From JANQIV01 sp050117315 (GTDB taxonomy: Bacteria; Bacteroidota; Ignavibacteria; Ignavibacteriales; Melioribacteraceae), in NCBI GenBank assembly GCA_050117315.1, contig JASFMY010000029.1, forward strand, positions 1 to 57,554: a DNA stretch of 57,554 bases, in the 5' to 3' direction. Both the position numbers and the translations under genes were made by a program. Every line of letters starts with the position of its first letter. Position 1 is the first letter of the stretch. Of this stretch, positions 42,230 through 50,352 are shown in pieces. The notes under the pieces were generated by a model, which saw only the letters and a program-made list of their open reading frames with translations, made no database searches and was not told the DNA's origin.

Positions 42230-43711
42230 ATGAAATTCTTTAAAGATAAAACAGCGCTGCTGATTTTATTTATAGGAACAGTTGCAAGAATTATTATCGG
42301 TTCAATTGTACCGCCGGGTTTTGATGAAGCTTATTACGGAGTTTATGCTAATCATTTGTCATGGGGGTATTTTGATCATCCGCCTTTGGTTGCTTTTACA
42401 GCCGGAATAGGGCAGTGGCTGTTTAGCTCAAACAGCTATTTCGCATTAAGGTTTGGGGCTATCTTATTATTTATACCAAGCTGTATTGTTTTATACGAAA
42501 CAGCCAATCTACTTTTTAATAAAAAGGGTGCCGTAATTTCGTTAGTACTTATAAACATAATTCCATATTTCACTGTGGGAATGGGAGCCTTTGTTATTCC
42601 CGATAATGCTTTGGGATTATTTTGGCTGGTTTTTATTTATGCACTTGCTAAAGTACATTTGTCAAAAAACGATAAATGGTTTTTACTCGCGGGAGCCTGT
42701 CTGGGCTTTGCGCTTTTATCAAAGTATCATGCTGTTTTACTTTTGGGCGGATTGGGATGGCTTTTGCTTTTTAACAGGGATTGGAGAAAATATTTCAAGA
42801 GTGTTTATCTTTACAGTTCTTTTTTGATAGCGATAGTAATATTTCTGCCTAATATTATATGGAATTATCAACACAACTGGATATCTTACTTATTGCAGTT
42901 TGGTAAAAGTGCATCCGGTGGAGATATTACACTGACAAAATTTTTACAAGGCGTTTTTGTCCAGGCAGGTTATTTACTTCCCTGGATGATGATAATATTA
43001 ATTATAGTTATTGTAAAAACATTTAAACGAAAAGACCAAATGTTTAATTGGCTTTTGCCGTTTGCAGTATTCCCTGTTTTAATTTTTACCCTTATTGGAG
43101 CAACAAGGCAAATACTGCCGCACTGGCCAATGCCCGGTTATCTGTCTGCAATAGTTTTGGCAGGCGGAATTATGTCTAAATGGAAAGAGAAATCAATTGA
43201 ATGGTCACTGGTTCCAACGGGTGCCATTACAATTTTGGCGGCAATTCTAATCTGTGCCCAATCAATCTTCGGTTTAATTCCTTTAGATAAAAGAGGTGAT
43301 ATAACACTTGACGGACAAGGATGGGAAGAAGTAATTAAAGTGTTGGAAGAAGAAAATCTTCTAAATGAAAATAATTTTATTTTTACAAATAAATGGTTTA
43401 CCGGCGGTGAAATGGCTTATGCGGCAGACGGAAAATATTTATCCACTGTTTTAAATCATGAAGCTCCGCACAGTTTTGATTTTTGGTATTCGCCGGGAAT
43501 GTTAATCGGCAAAGACGGCATTTTTGTTTCTACGGATAGGTATCCGTTTGAGCCGGATGAACTGTACAAAGATTATTTTGAAAGTTTTGAACTCATAAAA
43601 AGACTCAAAACATATAGAAGTAAAAACGAAGCCCAGGTTTTTACAATTTGGTATTGCAAAAGTCTCCGTAAACTTTATTCCTCACCTTATGGAAACTGGG
43701 AAAATAAATGA
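42230..43711 (+). CDS. GT39/ArnT-type membrane glycosyltransferase
   Basis: The 493-residue protein has ~10-12 membrane helices. The N-terminal acidic loop characteristic of GT39/GT83 enzymes is present (PPGFDEAYYGVYANHLSWGYFDHPPLV, with catalytic-type DE and a metal-binding HPP region). A periplasmic C-terminal domain starts at about 360. Such enzymes transfer a sugar from a polyprenyl-phosphate donor to lipid A, protein or cell-wall glycan on the outer side of the membrane. Acceptor unknown. Its stop overlaps the GtrA gene start by four bases (ATGA), and GtrA proteins often flip or handle polyprenyl-linked sugars, so the pair likely acts together. Confidence 0.9.
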   Translation: MKFFKDKTALLILFIGTVARIIIGSIVPPGFDEAYYGVYANHLSWGYFDHPPLVAFTAGIGQWLFSSNSYFALRFGAILLFIPSCIVLYETANLLFNKKGAVISLVLINIIPYFTVGMGAFVIPDNALGLFWLVFIYALAKVHLSKNDKWFLLAGACLGFALLSKYHAVLLLGGLGWLLLFNRDWRKYFKSVYLYSSFLIAIVIFLPNIIWNYQHNWISYLLQFGKSASGGDITLTKFLQGVFVQAGYLLPWMMIILIIVIVKTFKRKDQMFNWLLPFAVFPVLIFTLIGATRQILPHWPMPGYLSAIVLAGGIMSKWKEKSIEWSLVPTGAITILAAILICAQSIFGLIPLDKRGDITLDGQGWEEVIKVLEEENLLNENNFIFTNKWFTGGEMAYAADGKYLSTVLNHEAPHSFDFWYSPGMLIGKDGIFVSTDRYPFEPDELYKDYFESFELIKRLKTYRSKNEAQVFTIWYCKSLRKLYSSPYGNWENK

Positions 43712-44115
43712 TAAATAGAGTTCTTAATTTCGCCGCTCCTTATAAAAAATATTTCGGGAAATTTGCATTAGTCGGTTCTTTGGGGATGCTTGTCAATCAA
43801 GGTGTTCTTACATTACTTACTTTAGTATATAATGTAAACCTGGAGATTGCAGGAATTGTATCTATTGAGTTTTCAATTTTGAGCAATTTCTTCCTAAACA
43901 ATTCCTGGACATGGAAAGAAAAAAGGGAAAATTCTTTTCTAATTAGATTTTTAAGATATCATTTGGTTACGTTTGTTTCCGGGGCTGCTAATTACGCTGT
44001 TTTGTTGTTATTTACATACTTTGGCTTACACCATTTAATATCCAATTTGATTGGAATTGGCTGTGGTGTGGTAATCAATTTTTTTATGAATCACTATTGG
44101 ACATTTAGGGAGTAA
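43708..44115 (+). CDS. GtrA-family membrane protein
   Basis: The 135-residue protein has four helices. The GtrA pattern is clear: FGKFALVGSLGMLVNQGVLTLLT at the start, FSILSNFFLNNSWTWKEKR in the middle loop and VINFFMNHYWTFRE at the end. Family members are thought to move undecaprenyl-linked sugars or assist polysaccharide glycosylation. It is coupled by ATGA overlap to the GT39-type enzyme. Nothing odd is seen. Confidence 0.93.
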   Translation: MINRVLNFAAPYKKYFGKFALVGSLGMLVNQGVLTLLTLVYNVNLEIAGIVSIEFSILSNFFLNNSWTWKEKRENSFLIRFLRYHLVTFVSGAANYAVLLLFTYFGLHHLISNLIGIGCGVVINFFMNHYWTFRE

Positions 44116-44267
44116 ATCTCTATTTTATCGTAACTATTCACTTCTAAAATTCGTCTCATATAAAATTACTGTTAATTCTATCTAAGTCTATTTTAATAGT
44201 CTTTATCTTTAGCTAATTTTGATTATAAAATTTCATTATAAATTTGAAGTAATAATTAGGTGCATCC

Positions 44268-45494
44268 GTGATTAAAAAATCTATCAGGTGTTGTAATTTG
44301 TTGTTTGCATTTAGCGGAAAACTATTGCTTTTGCTTCTAATGATAGTATTACTTCCTTATTTATTTACACCTGTTTATGATTTTCCCGACCCAAAACCGT
44401 TTAGCGGCGATAAATTTTATAACCCTTACAAAGAACTGAACGGTAAATGGATAAAAGCAAACTTTGCGGTTAACGGATTAGCATGGAGCGGTTTTACAAA
44501 CGGTGCAAATACTTCAGAAGAAATCTATGATAGATACACAGATTTAGGTTACAAACTTGTCGGGTTTGGTGATTATCAAAAAATAACCGGGAGAGTTAAA
44601 GGGCAGCAGCTTTTTATTCCTGTTTATGAACATGGTTACAATATTCTTAAAAGGCATCACTTATGTATTGGTGCATACGACGTGAACTGGATTGAATTCC
44701 CGTTAATTCAGTCGATACATCAAAAGCAATTTATGAATAACATTCTGAAAGATGATTGTGAAGTTTTAACCTTGGCTCATCCAATGCTTTTAAATGCCTA
44801 TTCCAAAGAAGATATATCGAAGTTAACCGACTACGATTGCCTGGAAGTATTTAATAATTTTAGAAGCTCGGAAAAACTTTGGGATGTTGCGCTGTCATCG
44901 GGAAAAAAAGTCTGGATAATGGCTAACGATGACACTCATGACATTAATTCATCTGAAGGAGCCGGAAACTACTGGAACATGATTTTATCAAATGACTGCT
45001 CGTCTAACAGCATTATTAATTCAATTAAAACCGGAGCGCATTTTGCGGCATCAGGAAAAAACGGTGTAGTTGAGAACTCAATCAAGAGAGTAGTTGTTGA
45101 AAACAATAGGTTGGAAGTTAAATTAACGGAAGATGCAGAAGCATTTATATTTATTAGCGATAACAGCTATGTAAAAAAGATTGTTAATGAAAAAACAAGT
45201 TGTGCTTTTTATGACATTCAACCCGAGGATACTTATGTAAGAGTAGAAGTACATAATAAAAATTCCAGAATGTATCTTAACCCGGTGTTCAGGTATACTG
45301 GTGAAATAATTGAACAGCACGCTTCAATAAATTGGATAGCTTCAATTGCTTATTGGGTGATATACTTATTATTCTATGTGCCTTTTGTATATATAGTATT
45401 CACCCGTGTTTACGGGGTAAGAATACTAGGGAAATATATCCAATCCAAAAAGATTGGACGAATTCAACCTGCCGGGAATTATTTCAAAACGTAA
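44268..45494 (+). CDS. Membrane-anchored PHP-like (metallophosphatase-fold) protein
   Basis: The 408-residue protein begins at GTG with AGGTG upstream. Membrane helices lie at ~11-33 and ~355-378, with the main domain between them outside the cytosol. The domain follows the PHP order: an opening segment ANFAVNGLAWSGFTNGANTSEEIYDRYTDLGYKLVGFGDY, then VYEHGYNI, CEVLTLAHPM and MANDDTHDINS. The HxH that opens the metal site is NFAVN here, so part of the metal site is lost while the EHG, HP and DDTHD positions remain. Activity is doubtful or altered. PHP domains hydrolyse phosphoesters. I recognise no closer family. It stands alone, 152 bases after gtrA. Confidence 0.65.
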   Translation: MIKKSIRCCNLLFAFSGKLLLLLLMIVLLPYLFTPVYDFPDPKPFSGDKFYNPYKELNGKWIKANFAVNGLAWSGFTNGANTSEEIYDRYTDLGYKLVGFGDYQKITGRVKGQQLFIPVYEHGYNILKRHHLCIGAYDVNWIEFPLIQSIHQKQFMNNILKDDCEVLTLAHPMLLNAYSKEDISKLTDYDCLEVFNNFRSSEKLWDVALSSGKKVWIMANDDTHDINSSEGAGNYWNMILSNDCSSNSIINSIKTGAHFAASGKNGVVENSIKRVVVENNRLEVKLTEDAEAFIFISDNSYVKKIVNEKTSCAFYDIQPEDTYVRVEVHNKNSRMYLNPVFRYTGEIIEQHASINWIASIAYWVIYLLFYVPFVYIVFTRVYGVRILGKYIQSKKIGRIQPAGNYFKT

Positions 45495-45601
45495 TTTCAT
45501 TTCTTTGTTTTTAATTATCTTTATATTATTTTAAATTACTAAATGAGTTGATCTTTATAGACAACTACAACTAAATAAAAATATTCTATCAGGACTTGAT
45601 C

Positions 45602-46345
45602 GTGGGACAGGTACCTAACACTGCAAATGAATTTGTATATCTCATAGTTGGCAACGGAAGGCTCGCCAAGCATTTAAGAAATTATTTCAAGTTATTAAAC
45701 AAGAAATATTTTACGTGGCAAAGAAATACCGATATAGCTTTTTTGTCTGAAGTAAAACATTCCGATATTATTCTCCTGGCAATTAAAGATAATGCGTTGC
45801 CTTCTTTTATTGATGAAAATTATAGTAATGAATTAAAAAACAAAGTGTGGGTGCATTTTTCAGGTAGTCATGTTTTTGATGGAATTATCGGTATGCATCC
45901 TTTAATGACTTTTACCAAGGAGTTATATGCAAAAGAAATATATGAGCAAGTTCCGTTCATTATTGATAAAGAAGAGTTTGATTTTAGCCATTATTTTCCT
46001 GGCTTTAAAAACCCTAACTATTATATAAGGCCCAATGAAAAAGCACATTACCATGCATATTGTTCAATGGCCGGAAATTTAACCACTATCTTATGGCAAA
46101 GGTTTTTTGAAGTAACAAAATCAAAATACGGTATAGATAGAAACCATGCTTTGCCCTATATGCAGAGGATAATTGCTAATCTGGTTGAATCGGACGATCC
46201 GCTAACCGGCCCGTTAAAAAGAAAAGATACGGAGACAATTAAAATGCATTTAGACTCTTTGGAAGGCGATCCGTTTAAGGAAATTTATGAATCTTTTGTT
46301 AATACCTACCGCAAGTTGGAAAACAATAAGGTGAGAAATGGTTAG
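45602..46345 (+). CDS. Rossmann/DUF2520 NAD(P)-binding protein, candidate ketopantoate reductase
   Basis: I start at GTG 45602, seven bases after AGGA; the upstream TTG (45596) is too close to that site. The 247 residues hold a Rossmann domain (~10-115: VYLIVGNGRLAKHL, HSDIILLAIKDNALPSF, VWVHFSGSHVFDGIIGMHPLMTF) and a helical C-terminal DUF2520-like domain (~125-245; HYHAYCSMAGNLTTILWQRF). This is the build of 6-phosphogluconate-dehydrogenase-like and ketopantoate-reductase-like oxidoreductases. The gene overlaps panB by eight bases and starts an operon that makes CoA from ketoisovalerate and aspartate but has no recognisable panE. I infer that it reduces ketopantoate to pantoate, comparable to the PanG-type replacement reported in Francisella. 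Confidence 0.75.
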   Translation: MGQVPNTANEFVYLIVGNGRLAKHLRNYFKLLNKKYFTWQRNTDIAFLSEVKHSDIILLAIKDNALPSFIDENYSNELKNKVWVHFSGSHVFDGIIGMHPLMTFTKELYAKEIYEQVPFIIDKEEFDFSHYFPGFKNPNYYIRPNEKAHYHAYCSMAGNLTTILWQRFFEVTKSKYGIDRNHALPYMQRIIANLVESDDPLTGPLKRKDTETIKMHLDSLEGDPFKEIYESFVNTYRKLENNKVRNG

Positions 46346-47123
46346 TGTAAATGAATTTAAAAAGTATAAAAAGGAAAACAGAAAAATTTCCGTGATAACA
46401 TGTTATGATTTTACAAGCGCAAAAATAGTGAACGAAACAGATGTTGACTGTGTTCTAATAGGGGACAGCGCTGCAATGGTTATGCACGGCTATGAAACTA
46501 CCGTTAATGCTAACCTTGAAATGATGTGTTACCATGTATCTGCTGTTGCGAAAGGGGCGACAAACAAATTTTTAATTGCCGATCTTCCTTTTCTTCAACA
46601 CCGAAGAGGCATTGACAGGTTAATTGATAGTGTTGATAAATTAATGAAATGCGGCGCTAATTCTGTTAAAATAGAAGGGGCCGGTGATAATGTGAAAGTT
46701 ATTGAATACGTTGTAAATTCAGGCGTGCCGGTAATGGGGCATTTGGGATTAACACCTCAATCAATTTACCAGTTGGGCGGATACAAAATTCAGGGAAAAA
46801 ACGGAGATGAAAATAAATTAATTGATGCGGCTAAAAGCCTTGAGAATGCCGGATGTTTTGCTATTGTACTTGAGTTAATTTCTTCGGAAGTTGCAAAGAG
46901 AATTACAGAAGCAATTTCAATCCCTACTATTGGCATTGGTGCTGGACAATATACATCAGGGCAGGTACTTGTTTTTCAGGATATGCTTGGTTGTAATATG
47001 GGATTTGAACCGAAATTTTTGAGGAAATATTTGAATGGTTATGAATTGATTCGTGATGCAATTAATAATTATAATTCCGACGTGAAAAAAAACGATTACC
47101 CGTCACAAGAGGAAAGTTACTAA
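46338..47123 (+). CDS. panB: 3-methyl-2-oxobutanoate hydroxymethyltransferase
   Basis: The 261-residue TIM-barrel enzyme converts ketoisovalerate to ketopantoate with methylene-THF. Metal/substrate motifs are DCVLIGDSAAMVMHGYETT, FLIADLPFLQ, SVKIEGA, VMGHLGLTPQSIYQLGGYKIQGK and the catalytic Glu in IVLELISSEVAKRITEAISIPTIGIGAG. GDSAAM replaces the common GDSLGM, a mild change. It overlaps the preceding gene by eight bases (AAGGTGAG as ribosome site) and panC by one base (TAATG). The length is close to family norm. Confidence 0.97.
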   Translation: MVSVNEFKKYKKENRKISVITCYDFTSAKIVNETDVDCVLIGDSAAMVMHGYETTVNANLEMMCYHVSAVAKGATNKFLIADLPFLQHRRGIDRLIDSVDKLMKCGANSVKIEGAGDNVKVIEYVVNSGVPVMGHLGLTPQSIYQLGGYKIQGKNGDENKLIDAAKSLENAGCFAIVLELISSEVAKRITEAISIPTIGIGAGQYTSGQVLVFQDMLGCNMGFEPKFLRKYLNGYELIRDAINNYNSDVKKNDYPSQEESY

Positions 47124-47884
47124 TGACAAAGGTGTTTAAGAGTATAACTGATTGGCTGAAAGAACGAGAGCAGATTCCAAACGGTAAAACACTTGGATTT
47201 GTCCCGACAATGGGTGCTTTGCATGAAGGTCATTTCTCCTTAATTGAAAAGAGCATCAAAGACAATGATTATACGGTTGTAAGCATTTATGTTAATCCAA
47301 CCCAGTTTAACAACAAGGATGATTTTGAAAATTATCCCGATACATTTGATGAAGACTTATCTGCATTGGAAAACTTAAAAGTTGATTATTGTATTTACCC
47401 AAGCTATGATGAAATTTATAAGGATAGTTATAAATATAAAATAAGCGAAAATGATTTGAGCGATAAACTATGCGGGGTCTACAGACCAGGTCATTTTGAC
47501 GGTGTATTAACAATAGTAATGAAGTTGCTCAATATTGTAAGAGCTGATAGAGCATATTTTGGTGAGAAAGATTACCAACAATTTTTATTAATAAAAGGAA
47601 TGGCTGATGCATTCTTTATGAAAACGGAAATTATTCCGTTGCCGACTGTAAGAACCAAAGAAGGTCTGGCGTTTAGCTCCAGAAACAAAAGATTAACAAA
47701 AGAAGAACTGCGTAAAGCATTGGAGTTCCCGAAACTGTTAAAATCAAATTTTACCGATAAAGAAATTGAGCAAAAATTATCTGCTCAGGGTTTTATTGTT
47801 GATTACATTGCAACTATTAACAATAGACGTTTTGGTGCAGTTCACTTGGGAAAAGTGAGGTTAATTGATAATGTCGAAATATAA
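47123..47884 (+). CDS. panC: Pantothenate synthetase
   Basis: The 253-residue enzyme joins pantoate and beta-alanine using ATP. Motifs are FVPTMGALHEGHFSLI (HIGH-like), VSIYVNPTQFN, YRPGHFDGVLTIVMKLLNIV, YFGEKDYQQ, PTVRTKEGLAFSSRNKRLT. The C-terminal lid domain is a little shorter than in E. coli (283 residues). The start is fixed by TAATG overlap with panB, and the 3' end overlaps coaBC by 14 bases. Confidence 0.97.
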   Translation: MTKVFKSITDWLKEREQIPNGKTLGFVPTMGALHEGHFSLIEKSIKDNDYTVVSIYVNPTQFNNKDDFENYPDTFDEDLSALENLKVDYCIYPSYDEIYKDSYKYKISENDLSDKLCGVYRPGHFDGVLTIVMKLLNIVRADRAYFGEKDYQQFLLIKGMADAFFMKTEIIPLPTVRTKEGLAFSSRNKRLTKEELRKALEFPKLLKSNFTDKEIEQKLSAQGFIVDYIATINNRRFGAVHLGKVRLIDNVEI

Positions 47885-49109
47885 AATTTTATTTAAGCTC
47901 AGCGGTTCAATTGCTGCTTATAAAAGTGCATTTTTAATTTCTAAATTAGTGCAGAATAATTGTGAAGTACAAACGGTTGCTTCTGAAGCTGCTTTACATT
48001 TTATAGGCAAAGCCACTTTGGAAGGGCTAACGGCTAAGCCGGTAGTTACAGATACATTTGCGGACGGTGAAATGATGAGCCACATTATTTTAGTTAAATG
48101 GGCTGATCTTACTATTCTTGTACCGGCATCGGCCAATACCATAAATAAGTATGCTGCAGGTATAGGAGATAATATTCTCACATCACTTTTTTTGGCACAT
48201 GACTGGAAGACGCCTTATTTAATAGCTCCGGCAATGAACACATGGATGTACCAACATCCTGCAACGATGGCTTCGTTAAAAAAATTGAAAGATTGGGGAG
48301 TTGAAGTTTTACCCACAGACGAAGGTTACTTAGCATGCGGCGACATGGGTAAAGGGAAACTATTGAACCCGGACGATATTTATCAAATTATTATCCAGAA
48401 ACTTGAAGCGAATAAAACCGAACATCAATACAGATTAAAAGTATTAATAACTGCAGGCGGAACAAGAGAAAAAATTGACAACATAAGATACATTTCAAAT
48501 TTAAGCACGGGAAAAACTTCATCAACAATTGCCCAGTATTTTCTTGACCGAGGACACGAACTAACATATATACACAGTATTGATGCAAAATTACCGGAAG
48601 GTATTTTCGAAACTATAGAGTATTTCGACTTTAATGACTTAAATGAAAAAATAAAAGCAGCATTAAAAGAAAATAACTATGATGCGGTTATTCACCAAGC
48701 AGCTATTAGCGATTTTTCTTTGGACAGTATTCAGGCGGACGATAAAATATTATACACGCCCCTTAAAGAAAAACTCAATTCCGATGTGCAGAATTTGACC
48801 TTTAACCTGCGACCGAACTTTAAGATAATTAATAGAATAAAAAAATATGCCGATGATAAAAAAATAAAAGTAGTTTCATTTAAGTTTACCGACACTGATG
48901 ATAAAGATAGTCAGATTGAACAAATAAATAAATTATTTGAAAAATCAAATTCCGATTATGTTGTTCATAATGATTATTCGGGTAGGATAAAGCAAAACTC
49001 ACAAAATAATTTTACAATATATAATAAAGAAGGTAAAATTACTAATGTGGAAACTGCAAAAGACTTAGCCGAAGAATTGGAAACACTATTAATAAAGAAA
49101 AAGAAATAA
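47871..49109 (+). CDS. coaBC: Bifunctional phosphopantothenoylcysteine decarboxylase/synthase
   Basis: I choose ATG 47871 over the TTG at 47865; a GAGG lies 10 bases upstream. The 412 residues have an N-terminal flavin-dependent decarboxylase (CoaC, ~1-185: KLSGSIAAYKSAFLISKL, VPASANTINKYAAGIGDNIL, APAMNTWMY, the YLACGDMGKGKL clamp) and a C-terminal synthetase (CoaB, ~190-410: VLITAGGTREKIDNIRYISNLSTGK). It makes 4'-phosphopantetheine in two steps. In PAMN the Asn and in ACG the catalytic Cys are kept. It is embedded between panC and coaX. Confidence 0.96.
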   Translation: MSKYKILFKLSGSIAAYKSAFLISKLVQNNCEVQTVASEAALHFIGKATLEGLTAKPVVTDTFADGEMMSHIILVKWADLTILVPASANTINKYAAGIGDNILTSLFLAHDWKTPYLIAPAMNTWMYQHPATMASLKKLKDWGVEVLPTDEGYLACGDMGKGKLLNPDDIYQIIIQKLEANKTEHQYRLKVLITAGGTREKIDNIRYISNLSTGKTSSTIAQYFLDRGHELTYIHSIDAKLPEGIFETIEYFDFNDLNEKIKAALKENNYDAVIHQAAISDFSLDSIQADDKILYTPLKEKLNSDVQNLTFNLRPNFKIINRIKKYADDKKIKVVSFKFTDTDDKDSQIEQINKLFEKSNSDYVVHNDYSGRIKQNSQNNFTIYNKEGKITNVETAKDLAEELETLLIKKKK

Positions 49110-49110
49110 T

Positions 49111-49884
49111 ATGATTCTCTGTTTGGACGTTGGGAATACCCAAATACACGGCGGTGTTTATAAACATGATAAACTTGTTTTTCAGTTTAGAAAAACGTCG
49201 CGGCAGATTTTTTCTTCCGATGAAATAGGTATTTTCTTTAAGAATGTTTTAAGAGAAAACTCAATAGATTCGGAAGAAATCGAAGCAATATCTATTTGTA
49301 GCGTTGTTCCTGAGGTAATGCATTCGTTAAGAGCCGGGTGTTTAAAGTATTTTAACCTGGAACCGTTCATTCTAAAACCCGGTGTTAAAACCGGGCTTAA
49401 AATAAAATACAGGAATCCCCTTGAAGTTGGCAGTGATAGAATTGCCAATGCAATTGCCGGGTTAAAGATTTTTCCCCGCAAAAATATTATAATTATTGAT
49501 TTTGGAACTGCTACCACTTTTGATGTGATAACAAAGGAAAAAGAATATCTCGGAGGGACAATACTTCCGGGAATAAGAATTTCACTTGAAGCATTGGCTG
49601 CAAATACAGCCCAGCTTAGAAATGTTGAAGTGGTTCAAACAAAAAATGTTGTCGGCAGGTCCACTGTTGAGAGTATTCAAAGCGGTATTTTTTTTGGACA
49701 GATTGGAATGGTAAAGGAGTTAAAAACTAAAATAGCTGTGGAATCTTTTAACGGCCAGGACTATTTTTGTATAGGGACAGGAGGATTTTCAAGTTTATTT
49801 AATAATGCTAATTTGTTTAATTTAATTAATCAAACATTAGTTTTAGAAGGGCTTTACGAAGCCTATAAAATGAATTTAAAGTAG
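49111..49884 (+). CDS. coaX: Type III pantothenate kinase
   Basis: This 257-residue ASKHA-fold kinase phosphorylates pantothenate, the first step toward CoA. It has the phosphate-1 loop LDVGNTQIHGGV, NPLEVGSDRIANAIAG, IIDFGTATTFDVI and GGTILPGIRISLEALAANTAQL. Type III kinases are not feedback-inhibited by CoA. Its start lies one base after coaBC and its stop 11 bases before panD. Confidence 0.97.
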   Translation: MILCLDVGNTQIHGGVYKHDKLVFQFRKTSRQIFSSDEIGIFFKNVLRENSIDSEEIEAISICSVVPEVMHSLRAGCLKYFNLEPFILKPGVKTGLKIKYRNPLEVGSDRIANAIAGLKIFPRKNIIIIDFGTATTFDVITKEKEYLGGTILPGIRISLEALAANTAQLRNVEVVQTKNVVGRSTVESIQSGIFFGQIGMVKELKTKIAVESFNGQDYFCIGTGGFSSLFNNANLFNLINQTLVLEGLYEAYKMNLK

Positions 49885-49895
49885 GTGGAATTTTT

Positions 49896-50246
49896 ATGCT
49901 TAGAAAATTGTTAAAATCTAAAATCCATAGAGCAAAAGTTACCGGGGCGGATTTAAATTACGAAGGATCGATAGGTATTGATCCAAAGTTATGCAAAGAA
50001 GCTGATCTAAAAGAATTTGAAAAAGTAGATGTTTATAATATTTCTAACGGTGCACGTTTTACAACTTATGTTATTTTGGGTTCTGACGGCGAGATAAGTT
50101 TAAATGGTGCAGCGGCAAGGTTGGTGCAAAAAGATGACTTAATAATAGTTGCTAATTATGCAGAGTATGATGAAGAGGAAGTAAACAGCCACAAACCAAT
50201 AATACTGCTTATGGACGAGCATAACAGAATAAAAGAAAAGTTATAA
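49896..50246 (+). CDS. panD: Aspartate 1-decarboxylase proenzyme
   Basis: The 116-residue proenzyme cuts itself at Gly24-Ser25 (NYEGSIGID) to form the pyruvoyl group. It then makes beta-alanine from aspartate, the second substrate of PanC. Other motifs are MLRKLLKSKIHRAKVT at the start, NGARFTTYVI and LNGAAARLVQKDDLIII-like GAAAR. AGGTGGA precedes the ATG. It closes the CoA operon. Confidence 0.97.
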   Translation: MLRKLLKSKIHRAKVTGADLNYEGSIGIDPKLCKEADLKEFEKVDVYNISNGARFTTYVILGSDGEISLNGAAARLVQKDDLIIVANYAEYDEEEVNSHKPIILLMDEHNRIKEKL

Positions 50247-50352
50247 ATAAAATTTTTACCGTTTCTGCTATCCGATACTTCCTCTCGATTACATTATTGT
50301 GATTTTTTGCGATAATGAATAAATTACAACAAAAGTGTAAAGATATTCTTTT

